Source of the DNA: Fibrobacter sp.
GTDB lineage: Bacteria > Fibrobacterota > Chitinivibrionia > Chitinivibrionales > Chitinispirillaceae
DNA length: 43,175 nt
Assembly: GCA_012519985.1 (NCBI GenBank)
Contig: JAAYPC010000116.1
Coordinates: 1-43,175 of the forward strand
Reading direction: 5' to 3'
The notes below the pieces were generated by a model. The model was not told the origin of the DNA, did no database searches, and saw only the letters and a program-made list of their open reading frames with translations. The translations under genes and the position numbers were made by a program. This document shows, piece by piece, positions 1 to 8,172 of the stretch (position 1 is the stretch's first letter; every line of letters starts with the position of its first letter).

Positions 1-1
1 A

Positions 2-1036
2 ATAACCAGCAGCCATTTTGGAAAAACCGCTCAGGGCGAATCGGTTACACTTTTCACTTTGGAGAATAACCGCAATTTATCAGTTAAAATATCCAACTAT
101 GGAGCAACTGTAACATCGATTCTATGCCCTGATAAACACGGTGAATTGGCTGATATCGCGTTAGGATTCGATAATCTTCAACAATACATGACCGATCACC
201 CATATTTCGGTGTTGTATGTGGCCGTTATGCCAATCGAATCGCTAAAGGTGTTTTCTCTCTTGAGGGCAGAAAATATGTACTTCCAATAAATAATGGACC
301 TAATTCGCTTCATGGTGGTTTCAAGGGGTTTCACACTGTCGTATGGCATGCGATACCTTTTAAAAACAGTGAAGAAGTAGGGGTTAAACTCACCTATTTG
401 AGCAAAGATGGAGAAGAGGGATACCCTGGAAATCTGCTGGTAAAAGTGGTATACGCAATAAATGATCTAAATGAATTGAAAATCTCCTACACTGCCGAAA
501 CCGATGCTCCTACTGTGGTCAACCTCACCAATCATACGTATTTTAACCTGAATGGCTGTAAAGAGACTGTTCTGGATCATATAGTTACAATCAATGCTGA
601 TAAGTACACCGAAGTGGATAGTGATGCTATTCCCACTGGAAAGTTGCCCGAGGTAAGTGGAACTGCCTTTGATTTCAGAAAGGCTAAAAAGATAATTGAT
701 GATATTGAGAAAGTCGGCGGATACGATCATAATTTTGTATTAAATAAATCCAATGAAAATGAGTTATCGTATGCCGGTCTGGCTTATGAGCCTCAAAGTG
801 GCAGGACTCTTGAAGCGTTTACGACTGAACCTGGCATACAGTTTTATTCTGCCAATTTTCTTGATGGATCTATAAAGGGTAAAAACGGTATTCAGTACAA
901 AAAACACTTTGGGTTTTGCTGGGAAGCACAGCATTTTCCTGATTCTCCTAATCAGAACCATTTCCCTTCGACCAGATTGTACCCAGGAGAGAGTTATAAT
1001 CAGCTTACCATATATCGGTTTGGAATAAGGGATTAG
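2..1036 (+). CDS. galM: Aldose 1-epimerase (galactose mutarotase), 5' end cut by window edge
   Basis: Interconverts alpha and beta anomers of galactose or glucose in the cytoplasm or periplasm. The open frame continues upstream of the first in-frame TTG at 59 to the window edge, and the extra residues (SSHFGKTAQGESVTLFTLEN) match the normal N-terminus of the family, so the gene is partial and TTG 59 is not the true start. Family signatures seen: GRYANRIAKG, LHGGFKGFH, NHTYFNL with the catalytic His, GGYDHNFVL, and near the C-terminus YPGESY, carrying the catalytic Glu. Length beyond the edge should be small, since GalM proteins are about 340-350 residues. It converges on purU. The family is clear; the exact sugar is not. 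Confidence 0.93.
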   Translation: MTSSHFGKTAQGESVTLFTLENNRNLSVKISNYGATVTSILCPDKHGELADIALGFDNLQQYMTDHPYFGVVCGRYANRIAKGVFSLEGRKYVLPINNGPNSLHGGFKGFHTVVWHAIPFKNSEEVGVKLTYLSKDGEEGYPGNLLVKVVYAINDLNELKISYTAETDAPTVVNLTNHTYFNLNGCKETVLDHIVTINADKYTEVDSDAIPTGKLPEVSGTAFDFRKAKKIIDDIEKVGGYDHNFVLNKSNENELSYAGLAYEPQSGRTLEAFTTEPGIQFYSANFLDGSIKGKNGIQYKKHFGFCWEAQHFPDSPNQNHFPSTRLYPGESYNQLTIYRFGIRD

Positions 1037-1072
1037 CAGTACAACGCAAACTTATTCCCAGTTCTCTAAATC

Positions 1073-1138
1073 TCCCCTGAAGGGTGACTTTAAGGACTTT
1101 TATTGTTACTTCGTGTGTCTTAGTCCCCCTTCAGGGGA
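1073..1138. repeat. REP-like inverted repeat between convergent genes
   Basis: TCCCCTGAAGGG (1073-1084) is the perfect reverse complement of CCCTTCAGGGGA (1127-1138), and a further pair GGACT (1094-1098) and AGTCC (1122-1126) lies inside it. It sits in the gap between convergent galM and purU, so it could terminate both transcripts. There is no T-run after either arm. The CCCCTTCAGGGG pattern resembles dispersed intergenic repeats of many bacterial genomes, so a REP/MITE-type repeat is an alternative. Confidence 0.55.
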
Positions 1139-1155
1139 CTGGGGACTAAACAGGG

Positions 1156-2031
1156 TTAATTAAACACGATTGTCCTGTTTTCATAGACAAGGGTCATGTG
1201 GTGAATGTGAAGCCAAACAGCCCTTGCCAATACCATCTTTTCCACATCCTGCCCTCTTCTGATCAGATCTGCTATTGAATGTTTGTGGGTGACCCTGACT
1301 ACATCCTGTTCGATTATCGGACCTGCATCCAGCTCTGTTGTCACATAATGTCCGGTCGCTCCAATTAGTTTAACGCCCCGTTCATAGGCGCAATGATAAG
1401 GTTTTGCACCGGGAAAAGCTGGCAGGAAAGAATGATGGATGTTAATGATAGGTTTGTTGAAAGTGCGGATAAAATCGCCAGAAAGAATCTGCATGTATCT
1501 GGCAAGCACAATAAAATCGATATTATACTGCTGCAGCAACTGAAGCTCTTTTTGCTCCTGTTCTGCTTTGTTGCTCTCATTAATTTGAATATGGTGAAAG
1601 TCAATTCCGTATAATCTGGCTACTTTCTCCAGAGCATTATGATTGCTGATAATGAGTGGAATTTCGATTTGCCACTCTCCTGAAACATAACGGGATAAGA
1701 CATCGTAAAAACAATGGGAGATTTTTGAAACAAAGATGGCTGCACGCTGGACCTTTTCTGAAAAATGAATTTCAGAATGCATTTGAAAAGTTTTGCCTAT
1801 GGAGTACTGAAAAAATTTTAGTATCTCATTATCGGGTATATTGAAATTATCCAGTTCCCATTCCACACGCATGAAAAAAATCTTTTTTTCCCTGTCTACA
1901 TGCTGATCGAGATGAATTATGTTGCCGTTGTTTTTATATAGAAAATCGGTTACAGATGCAACAATTCCTCTTTTGTCAGGACAGTGAATCAGCAGTACTG
2001 CTGTGCGTTTTTTATCTTTAATTTTTTCCAT
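1156..2031 (-). CDS. purU: Formyltetrahydrofolate deformylase
   Basis: Hydrolyses 10-formyltetrahydrofolate to formate and tetrahydrofolate, balancing one-carbon pools and supplying formate for PurT. The 291-residue protein has the normal two-domain order: an N-terminal ACT domain (LLIHCPDKRGIVASVTDF, about residues 13-31) and a C-terminal formyltransferase fold. Signatures are SNHNALEKVARLYGI, the catalytic region INIHHSFLPAFPGAKPY, and GATGHYVTTELDAGPIIEQ with the conserved Asp. Length matches the family (about 280-290). No strong Shine-Dalgarno precedes ATG 2031; a short ORF with a good ribosome site overlaps its start, so coupling is possible. Confidence 0.95.
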   Translation of the reverse strand: MEKIKDKKRTAVLLIHCPDKRGIVASVTDFLYKNNGNIIHLDQHVDREKKIFFMRVEWELDNFNIPDNEILKFFQYSIGKTFQMHSEIHFSEKVQRAAIFVSKISHCFYDVLSRYVSGEWQIEIPLIISNHNALEKVARLYGIDFHHIQINESNKAEQEQKELQLLQQYNIDFIVLARYMQILSGDFIRTFNKPIINIHHSFLPAFPGAKPYHCAYERGVKLIGATGHYVTTELDAGPIIEQDVVRVTHKHSIADLIRRGQDVEKMVLARAVWLHIHHMTLVYENRTIVFN

Positions 2032-2207
2032 AAGTGTCTTGTTTTTAAATTAAAATTTTTGAAAAAGAATTGCCATTTCCCTGCATTATCTTTCAGATCA
2101 GGAAAATAACTCATTCTAACCTGAATGGGAAAGAACATATTTTTGATGGGAATCTTCAGCATCTCTGAGCTGAGGTAATCTTCTTTGTTTAGCTTGGGTG
2201 TTGCCAT
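1989..2207 (-). CDS. Possible small ORF overlapping the purU start
   Basis: A 72-codon frame beginning ATG 2207 has a well-placed AGGA ribosome site five bases upstream on the minus strand and runs 43 bases into purU in a different frame. The product is basic and not recognised (MATPKLNKEDYLSSEM...). No domain, signal peptide or membrane segment is evident. It could be a leader whose translation feeds purU, a real small protein, or chance. Confidence 0.22.
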   Translation of the reverse strand: MATPKLNKEDYLSSEMLKIPIKNMFFPIQVRMSYFPDLKDNAGKWQFFFKNFNLKTRHLWKKLKIKNAQQYC

Positions 2208-2843
2208 GTTTTCCTGGTGAGATTGGAACCAATGGTAGGAAATCCTGGGGTGATTTCTGGAGATGTATTACTTTAAGGTTTAATAACAAAAAAAGACGAT
2301 TGAATCCAGTAACAGTATTTATTTTGATAAATTTAAATCCGGCAGGAGATTCAGTCGTTTTTAACAGAAAACCAGAGGCTAATCTGGTGACAATTGTTGT
2401 GCGCAGGCTTCAAAACCAGCAGAGCCCTGGTCTTATCACTTTTAAACATCCTGTGCCATCAATTTTTCAGAGAAATTCTGGAGGTGAAGCAAAAATATTT
2501 ACATCGATAAAGAAAAACTTGACTGTTTTTGATAAATTATTTATTGAGATTATTCTTTTAGGAATTGAATCATATATTTTAATCATGAGCAGAAGGTTTT
2601 TATGGAGCGGCAAGAGTTCTGAAATCTTCTGGGCTGATAGGTGTCATGTTAAATCTATCACCAAATAGATCTTTCGATTTAGTTATTATGTAATTACATG
2701 AGGAAAATGGAAAAAGTACTACACAAAAGATATGCAGGAAATTATAATTAACCATTTGGAAATCAATAAATTTTTGCTTGCTTTTAAAAAAAGTACTCCT
2801 TATATTCACTGGAAATCCCAACAACCCAAAAAGAGGATTTAAA
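2208..2843. other. Intergenic stretch with no convincing gene
   Basis: This AT-rich gap separates divergent purU and the corrinoid-protein operon and should hold both promoters. A 156-codon plus-strand frame (2198-2668) exists but has no ribosome site and no recognisable domain. I looked for cobalamin or SAM riboswitch features ahead of the B12-dependent operon and could not recognise one by eye. Confidence 0.4.
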
Positions 2844-3512
2844 ATGAATGAATTAATCCAAAAAATCGGTCTGTGTGTAGAGCGTGGAAAGGTCAATAAG
2901 GTTTCTCCGTTTCCTGCTGATATGAAGGGGCTTGACGGAGCGGATGAGTATACCAGGCAGGCGATCGAGGCAGGGGTTAAGCCAGATGCGATTCTGCAGG
3001 CTTGCAATGATGGAATGCAGCGGATAGGAGAGAAGTTTGGCAGAAATGAGGTCTTTATTCCAGAGCTTCTTATGTCAGCTAAAGCGATGCATACGGTGAT
3101 GGCCCATCTTAAGCCTTTTTTCAAGTCCGGATCAGTAAAATCCAAAGGGAAATTTATTCTGGGGACTGTTGCCGGGGATCTTCATGACATAGGTAAGAAT
3201 CTGGTTTCAATGATCATTGAAGGGAACGGCTGGGAAGTAATTGATCTGGGAGTGGATGTGAAACCTGCCAGTTTTCTTCAGAAGATTAAAGAGAATCCCG
3301 GATGTGTTGTTGGACTAAGTGCGCTGTTAACCACTACAATGGGCAATATGGCAGATACAATTAAACAGATAAAGGCCAGCTATTCAGATGTTCGGATAAT
3401 CGTTGGTGGAGCTCCATTGACAGAGAACATAGCTGCGGAAATGGGGGCTGATGGTTATGCTCGTGATCCTCAGAATGCAGTTGACTGGCTCAATGCAATA
3501 GGAACGATTTGA
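2844..3512 (+). CDS. Corrinoid (cobalamin-binding) methyltransferase protein, MtaC/MtbC-like
   Basis: A 222-residue B12-binding shuttle protein that carries a methyl group on cobalamin between two methyltransferases. The N-terminal half is the helical cap (B12-binding 2, about residues 1-95). The C-terminal half is a Rossmann-type B12 domain with the base-off ligand motif GDLHDIGKN, His114 being the expected lower axial cobalt ligand. VGLSALLTTTM and IIVGGAPLT supply the rest of the corrinoid pocket. ATG 2844 is chosen because AGAGGA lies six bases upstream; an earlier in-frame start at 2778 lacks one. Its stop overlaps the next gene's start as TGATG, indicating translational coupling. Confidence 0.92.
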   Translation: MNELIQKIGLCVERGKVNKVSPFPADMKGLDGADEYTRQAIEAGVKPDAILQACNDGMQRIGEKFGRNEVFIPELLMSAKAMHTVMAHLKPFFKSGSVKSKGKFILGTVAGDLHDIGKNLVSMIIEGNGWEVIDLGVDVKPASFLQKIKENPGCVVGLSALLTTTMGNMADTIKQIKASYSDVRIIVGGAPLTENIAAEMGADGYARDPQNAVDWLNAIGTI

Positions 3513-4396
3513 TGAATTCTTTGCTTCAAGAGCTGGAAAAAGGAAAAGTACTGGTTTCTGATGGAGCATGGGGGACTATGCTTCAGGAGCGGGGCTTGCA
3601 GATTGGAGAGTGCCCTGAGAGCTGGAACAATACTCATCGCGAAGATGTTCTGGCTATTGCTCAAAGCTATATCGATGCGGGTGCAGACATGATTCTTACC
3701 AATAGCTTTGGTGGCAGTCCAACGAAGTTGCGGCATTTCGGTTTAGAGGATCAGTGTGCTCAATTAAACGAAGCAGCGGCGGCTATTTCCAGAGAAGCTG
3801 CTGGCTCCGATCATTTTGTCCTTGGTTCCATAGGGCCTACCGGTGTTATTATTATGATGGGAGAAGTCCCTGAAAAGACTCTTTTTGAAGGTTTTTGTAT
3901 ACAGGCTAAGGCCTTGGCACGCGGTGGGGCTGATGTCATTTGTGTAGAAACCATGGCTGCTTTGGATGAAGCGTGTCTGGCGGTTCGTGCAGCCAGAGAA
4001 AATACAGAGTGTGAAGTGGCATGCACTTTCACTTTCGAAAAAACAGTTAATGGCGACTACCGCACCATGATGGGGGTGACTCCTTCGGATATGGCTATAG
4101 CTCTAACACTGGCTGGGGCTTCGATTATTGGTGCCAATTGCGGTAATGGAATTGAAGGGATGATAGACATCGTGCGTGAAATAAGGAAGGTAGATTCCAA
4201 AACCCCCGTTCTTGTTCATGCTAATGCCGGAAGACCGGTTCTTGAGGGTGGGAAAACGGTGTTTCCCGAAACACCGGAAATGATGGCGGAAAAAGTCTCT
4301 CTACTAATCAAAGCCGGAGCAAATATCATTGGCGGTTGTTGTGGTACCACTCCACAACACATCCGTGCACTGGCCCAAGCAATCGAAATTTGCTGA
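3512..4396 (+). CDS. Homocysteine S-methyltransferase (MetH N-terminal module as a separate protein)
   Basis: A 294-residue zinc-dependent methyltransferase that would move a methyl group from the corrinoid protein to homocysteine, making methionine. It aligns with the homocysteine-binding module of MetH: VSDGAWGTMLQERG at the N-terminus, TNSFGGSP, a GANCGNG cysteine and the C-terminal GGCCGTTPQHIRAL pair give the three zinc ligands. It ends where the MetH pterin domain would begin. ATG 3512 overlaps the upstream TGA by one base, and the next gene starts one base after its stop, so all three genes are co-translated. Confidence 0.9.
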   Translation: MNSLLQELEKGKVLVSDGAWGTMLQERGLQIGECPESWNNTHREDVLAIAQSYIDAGADMILTNSFGGSPTKLRHFGLEDQCAQLNEAAAAISREAAGSDHFVLGSIGPTGVIIMMGEVPEKTLFEGFCIQAKALARGGADVICVETMAALDEACLAVRAARENTECEVACTFTFEKTVNGDYRTMMGVTPSDMAIALTLAGASIIGANCGNGIEGMIDIVREIRKVDSKTPVLVHANAGRPVLEGGKTVFPETPEMMAEKVSLLIKAGANIIGGCCGTTPQHIRALAQAIEIC

Positions 4397-4397
4397 A

Positions 4398-5180
4398 ATG
4401 AGTTCTATTATCTCTGTGATTGAATCGGTTAAGGAAATCTGTGAGCTTTCCGTAGATACTTCATCACTGGATATCACCAGAGAACAGATCTTCAGTGAAC
4501 TGGGGTATGCTGAAAATGCGATACCAGAATTTTTCGGCGAGCAGATAGATGAGATTATAGAAAGACTTCAAGAGCTTTGTGATATTAGAGCAGCTTACAG
4601 AATCGTTGATGTTTCTGCTCATAGTGATCATGCCCTGTTGATCAATAATATTCGTTTTCATCTTAATAAGACTGTCGCTTTCCAATTAAAAAATGCGGAG
4701 AGACTGGCCATATTTATCTGTACGATCGGAGCACAGATGGAAAGCTGGTCCAGCCAAATGTTTTCTGAGGGTGATGGGGTCATGGGTCATTTTGTGGACA
4801 CGATTGCTTCGGTGGCAGTTGACAAGGCCACAGATATTATTCATGGTTATATAGAACAGAAGATGACGGAGAATGGGTTGTTTGTCACTAATCGTTTCAG
4901 TCCCGGATATTGTGGTTGGCCGGTTTCCGAACAACAACTGTTATTTTCGTTTTTTCCTTCGGGTTGCTGTGGTATGGAGTTGACTGAATCCGCATTGATG
5001 ATACCGAGAAAATCGACCAGCGGGATCATAGGAGTAGGATCATCTGTAAAAAAGGAACCTTACTTCTGCGATCGCTGTGCCAACAAAGATTGCACTTATC
5101 GCCTTTACCGCCAACTGAAGAGCAAGAAAGAAACAAGTAATAACCCGATTTCAGATATGAGTCAGGATCTGAACGGTTGA
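4398..5180 (+). CDS. MetH activation (reactivation)-domain protein
   Basis: A 260-residue stand-alone version of the C-terminal SAM-binding domain of methionine synthase, which re-methylates inactive cob(II)alamin. Diagnostic stretches are RFSPGYCGWPVSEQQLLF, where Arg, Pro, Gly and Tyr contact SAM in MetH, then GMELTESALMIPRKSTSGIIG. A cysteine-rich tail (CDRCANKDCTYR) follows, whose spacing could bind metal; this tail is not needed in classical MetH. ATG 4398 follows the previous stop by one base; the frame stays open upstream inside the neighbour but that part is a shadow. Confidence 0.88.
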   Translation: MSSIISVIESVKEICELSVDTSSLDITREQIFSELGYAENAIPEFFGEQIDEIIERLQELCDIRAAYRIVDVSAHSDHALLINNIRFHLNKTVAFQLKNAERLAIFICTIGAQMESWSSQMFSEGDGVMGHFVDTIASVAVDKATDIIHGYIEQKMTENGLFVTNRFSPGYCGWPVSEQQLLFSFFPSGCCGMELTESALMIPRKSTSGIIGVGSSVKKEPYFCDRCANKDCTYRLYRQLKSKKETSNNPISDMSQDLNG

Positions 5181-5446
5181 AGCTTCCCAACGGGTTTGAA
5201 GGATACGGTTATACAGTTATGAGTGAGACTATTGGGTAGACAGTCTAATTGGCTATAAATTTCATTTAAAATCTTTGATTTAATAATATATCGGGTCAAA
5301 ATCAAATCGAGCATTAAATAGTGGCATTTGAACTATGATTTTCATATCTTATCTTAATAATTTAAAAATTTAGAATACTGAAATTAATCATTAAAAATGA
5401 GAAATCTTCATCTATTATCATAAATTCATGTCAGAAGGGGACAGTT

Positions 5447-8116
5447 ATGCCACTATCAAAGGCATTAAGTTTATCGGTGCATCGTTTATTAAAGATTGCT
5501 CTTCTGATACCGATGAGTCTTTTTGCTTACAATGGATCTAAAACCTGGTTGTATTATACACCGGTTGCAGATCCTGCATTGAAAGCACAATATCAGAGTG
5601 TCTGTGCAAGCTTAGTACTTTCCGATGAAAATTCAGATACTTTGAAGAATGCGAAAGAGGAGTTTGATCTTGCAATACCGGAGTTGCTGGGGGGCTCAAA
5701 ACTTCCATCTACCAATGGTCCCGGGGCAATAGTGCTTGCACCTGAAGGATCTTCTCTGTTAGCCGAAGGAATAGATTTTTCTGATGTTTCTGAAGAAGGA
5801 TTTATCATTAAAAGTATAGGGAATAAGACCTATATCACCGGAAAAAGCCAGGTCGGAATATTGCGGGGGACCTTTCATTTTATACGCTTAATGCAAACCG
5901 GAAAACCAATAAACAATCTGAATATAGTGGAAAGTCCCTATTTTCCTCTTCGTGTTTTGGATCATTGGTATAACCACTACGGAAGCAGGCCAGACACCGA
6001 AAGAGTGTACGGTGGAAACCGGGTTTATCGTATGGAGAATTTTGGCAAGCTCTCAGAGTCAGAACTAAAGCGCATAAAAGATTATTGCCGTATGGCAGCA
6101 TCGCTGGGGCTTAACGGGATTTGTCCAGATAATGTTAATACATACCGCGGTAATTCTATCAAAAATTATCAATGCCTCGAGGAAGAGAAACTGAAAACAC
6201 AAAAGGTCTTTGCTGACATAATAGGAACCTACGGGCTTAAGTACTACTTGTCGGTATCATATGCCAGTCCTGTGTTGATAGACCCTAAAGCAAATAGTGC
6301 CAATGCTTATGCTAATGCACAGGCAAAAAAATGGTGGTTCGATAGAGTAGATATGATCCATCAATATATTGCTAATTTTGGCGGCTTTTTGATGAAAGCA
6401 GATTCCGAAGGTGAGGCCGGGCCCCGCACTTATAATTTAATTCAGAGCCAGGGAGCAAATCCCATGGCAGAGGCTCTTAAAAGATACGGATACAATTTGA
6501 TCTGGCGGACATTTGTTTATAATAACACAGATGACTTTGCTATCAGCCAGTGGAAAGAGTTTGAGGGTCAGACCTGGGATGAAGCGGTTATATTGCGTAC
6601 AAAAGATGGCCCCAGGGATTTTCAGACTGTTGAACCTCCAAATCCGTTATTGGGACTTAAGGGGGTACGGCATGGAATGGAGTTTCAGATCACTCAGGAA
6701 TACACTGGGCAAGGGATTCACCTGTGTTGGCTGGTACCAAAATGGCGTCAAATTCTTCACTGGGATCTAAAGGGAGCTCCATTAAACCCGGGGACAGAAG
6801 GTTCTATCACATATCAGATCCTCAGAGGTACAGGCGATCCGGTAAAGGGTGGCGGTGGAGTTTGGGGGATCAGTAATCTCAGTGATACTGTAAACTGGAC
6901 AGCACAGTTTTTAGCTCAGGCTAATTATTATGGGTTCGGTAGATTGGCATGGGATCCCACGCTTACCGAAGAGCAAATTGCTGATGAATGGATCAGAAGC
7001 AGTTTTCATGGTGGAGGTACTCCTGAGGTCAGGTTTGTGGTAAATGATATGCTTTCAAAATCCTGGAGAACTTATGAGGACTACACAATTTCCTATAGTG
7101 CTCTTATGCCTGCTCTGAGATGGAATGAGCATTACGAGATTGATTTTGACGGGATGAAGCTTAGCGAATGGTACACTCCTTATTTCATGAATCTTACCAA
7201 TGATGGAATTGGTGTTGATCGCACGCCTACAACCGGTAACAACTTTGTTAAGTATTACCCACCTGCTGTTGCTGACTCTTTTGCAAATATCGAAAAATGC
7301 CCCGAAGATTTTCTTTTGTTTTTCCATCACTGTAAATGGGATTATAAAATGAAATCCGGTATGACTCTTATTCAGAGCCTCTATCACAATCATTTCAGGG
7401 GACTTCACCAGGTAAGAAATTTCATCAATAACTGGAAATTGGTATCGGATTTGGTAGATCCTGAAATTCACAATCATGTGTTGGCAAAACTCAATAAGCA
7501 GTATACAGATGCCAAAAGGTGGGTGGAAGATTTTAAGAGTGATTTCGGATCAAAATATAAGGAATCAGTAGGTTGTAACCTTACACTTATTACACCTGAT
7601 ACTAATAAAGCTACAGTAGTAGAGACAGGTGCCAGGGTTAATCTGTCAGCCAAATTTACAGACCAGAAGAATGCGGCAATTGATGAAACTTTGAAATGGA
7701 GTGTGGATAATGGTGGTACATTGAGTGCAACAGAGGGTTCCAGTGTAAGTTTTTCCGCCGATAAGGATGGCATTTACACTGTGGTTGTCTCAACCGCAAA
7801 ATTCCCTGATCTAAAAGATCAGATGCAAATTTTTGTTGGCAACTGGATTCAAACCACCAGTATTCGCAGGACAGCACAAAACAACATCACCAAACCATCG
7901 ATGCAGATTTTAAGAAATTCTCATGGGATATCAATTATTACCTCCAGTGCAGGAAAAATTGATATTTACGGGTTGCAAGGTAAAGTGATTAAGTCGGTTA
8001 ACCTGACTAATGCTGGTACCTGTTTTATCGATACGCGTGATATTGCAAAAGGTTTATATCTGCTTAGACTTCAAAGTGGAACACAAAGCCTGCATGATAA
8101 GTTCATCCTCAGATAA
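5447..8116 (+). CDS. aguA: Secreted GH67 alpha-glucuronidase with Ig-like and sorting-tail domains
   Basis: Removes (4-O-methyl)-glucuronic acid from xylo-oligosaccharides. After an N-terminal hydrophobic signal (about residues 8-27) comes the GH67 N-terminal domain, then the catalytic barrel with FPLRVLDHWYNHYGS, KADSEGEAGP (Glu321, likely acid), KDGPRDFQ (Asp387/Asp391) and MEFQITQEYTGQG (Glu412), matching known GH67 catalytic regions. About residues 700-800 form an Ig-like domain. The last 70 residues carry GKIDIYGLQGKV and GLYLLRLQSG, a degenerate T9SS/Por-type C-terminal tail. At 889 residues it is about 200 longer than plain GH67. AAGGGGAC precedes ATG 5447. Many characterised GH67 enzymes are intracellular, so the signal plus tail is notable. 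Confidence 0.93.
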   Translation: MPLSKALSLSVHRLLKIALLIPMSLFAYNGSKTWLYYTPVADPALKAQYQSVCASLVLSDENSDTLKNAKEEFDLAIPELLGGSKLPSTNGPGAIVLAPEGSSLLAEGIDFSDVSEEGFIIKSIGNKTYITGKSQVGILRGTFHFIRLMQTGKPINNLNIVESPYFPLRVLDHWYNHYGSRPDTERVYGGNRVYRMENFGKLSESELKRIKDYCRMAASLGLNGICPDNVNTYRGNSIKNYQCLEEEKLKTQKVFADIIGTYGLKYYLSVSYASPVLIDPKANSANAYANAQAKKWWFDRVDMIHQYIANFGGFLMKADSEGEAGPRTYNLIQSQGANPMAEALKRYGYNLIWRTFVYNNTDDFAISQWKEFEGQTWDEAVILRTKDGPRDFQTVEPPNPLLGLKGVRHGMEFQITQEYTGQGIHLCWLVPKWRQILHWDLKGAPLNPGTEGSITYQILRGTGDPVKGGGGVWGISNLSDTVNWTAQFLAQANYYGFGRLAWDPTLTEEQIADEWIRSSFHGGGTPEVRFVVNDMLSKSWRTYEDYTISYSALMPALRWNEHYEIDFDGMKLSEWYTPYFMNLTNDGIGVDRTPTTGNNFVKYYPPAVADSFANIEKCPEDFLLFFHHCKWDYKMKSGMTLIQSLYHNHFRGLHQVRNFINNWKLVSDLVDPEIHNHVLAKLNKQYTDAKRWVEDFKSDFGSKYKESVGCNLTLITPDTNKATVVETGARVNLSAKFTDQKNAAIDETLKWSVDNGGTLSATEGSSVSFSADKDGIYTVVVSTAKFPDLKDQMQIFVGNWIQTTSIRRTAQNNITKPSMQILRNSHGISIITSSAGKIDIYGLQGKVIKSVNLTNAGTCFIDTRDIAKGLYLLRLQSGTQSLHDKFILR

Positions 8117-8172
8117 TCTTTGTGATCAGATGGGGTCTGCTTCATGTTGATATTATAATAGGGAAAGACCTT

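Noticed and set aside
2198-2668. 156-codon plus-strand frame between purU and the corrinoid gene
   Set aside because: No ribosome site, odd composition and no recognisable motif; looks like chance in a non-coding gap.
2669-2843. Cobalamin or SAM riboswitch ahead of the methyl-transfer operon
   Set aside because: I could not find the conserved core elements by eye; a covariance-model search would decide.
2600-3145. 181-codon minus-strand frame
   Set aside because: Mostly antisense to the clear corrinoid-protein gene.
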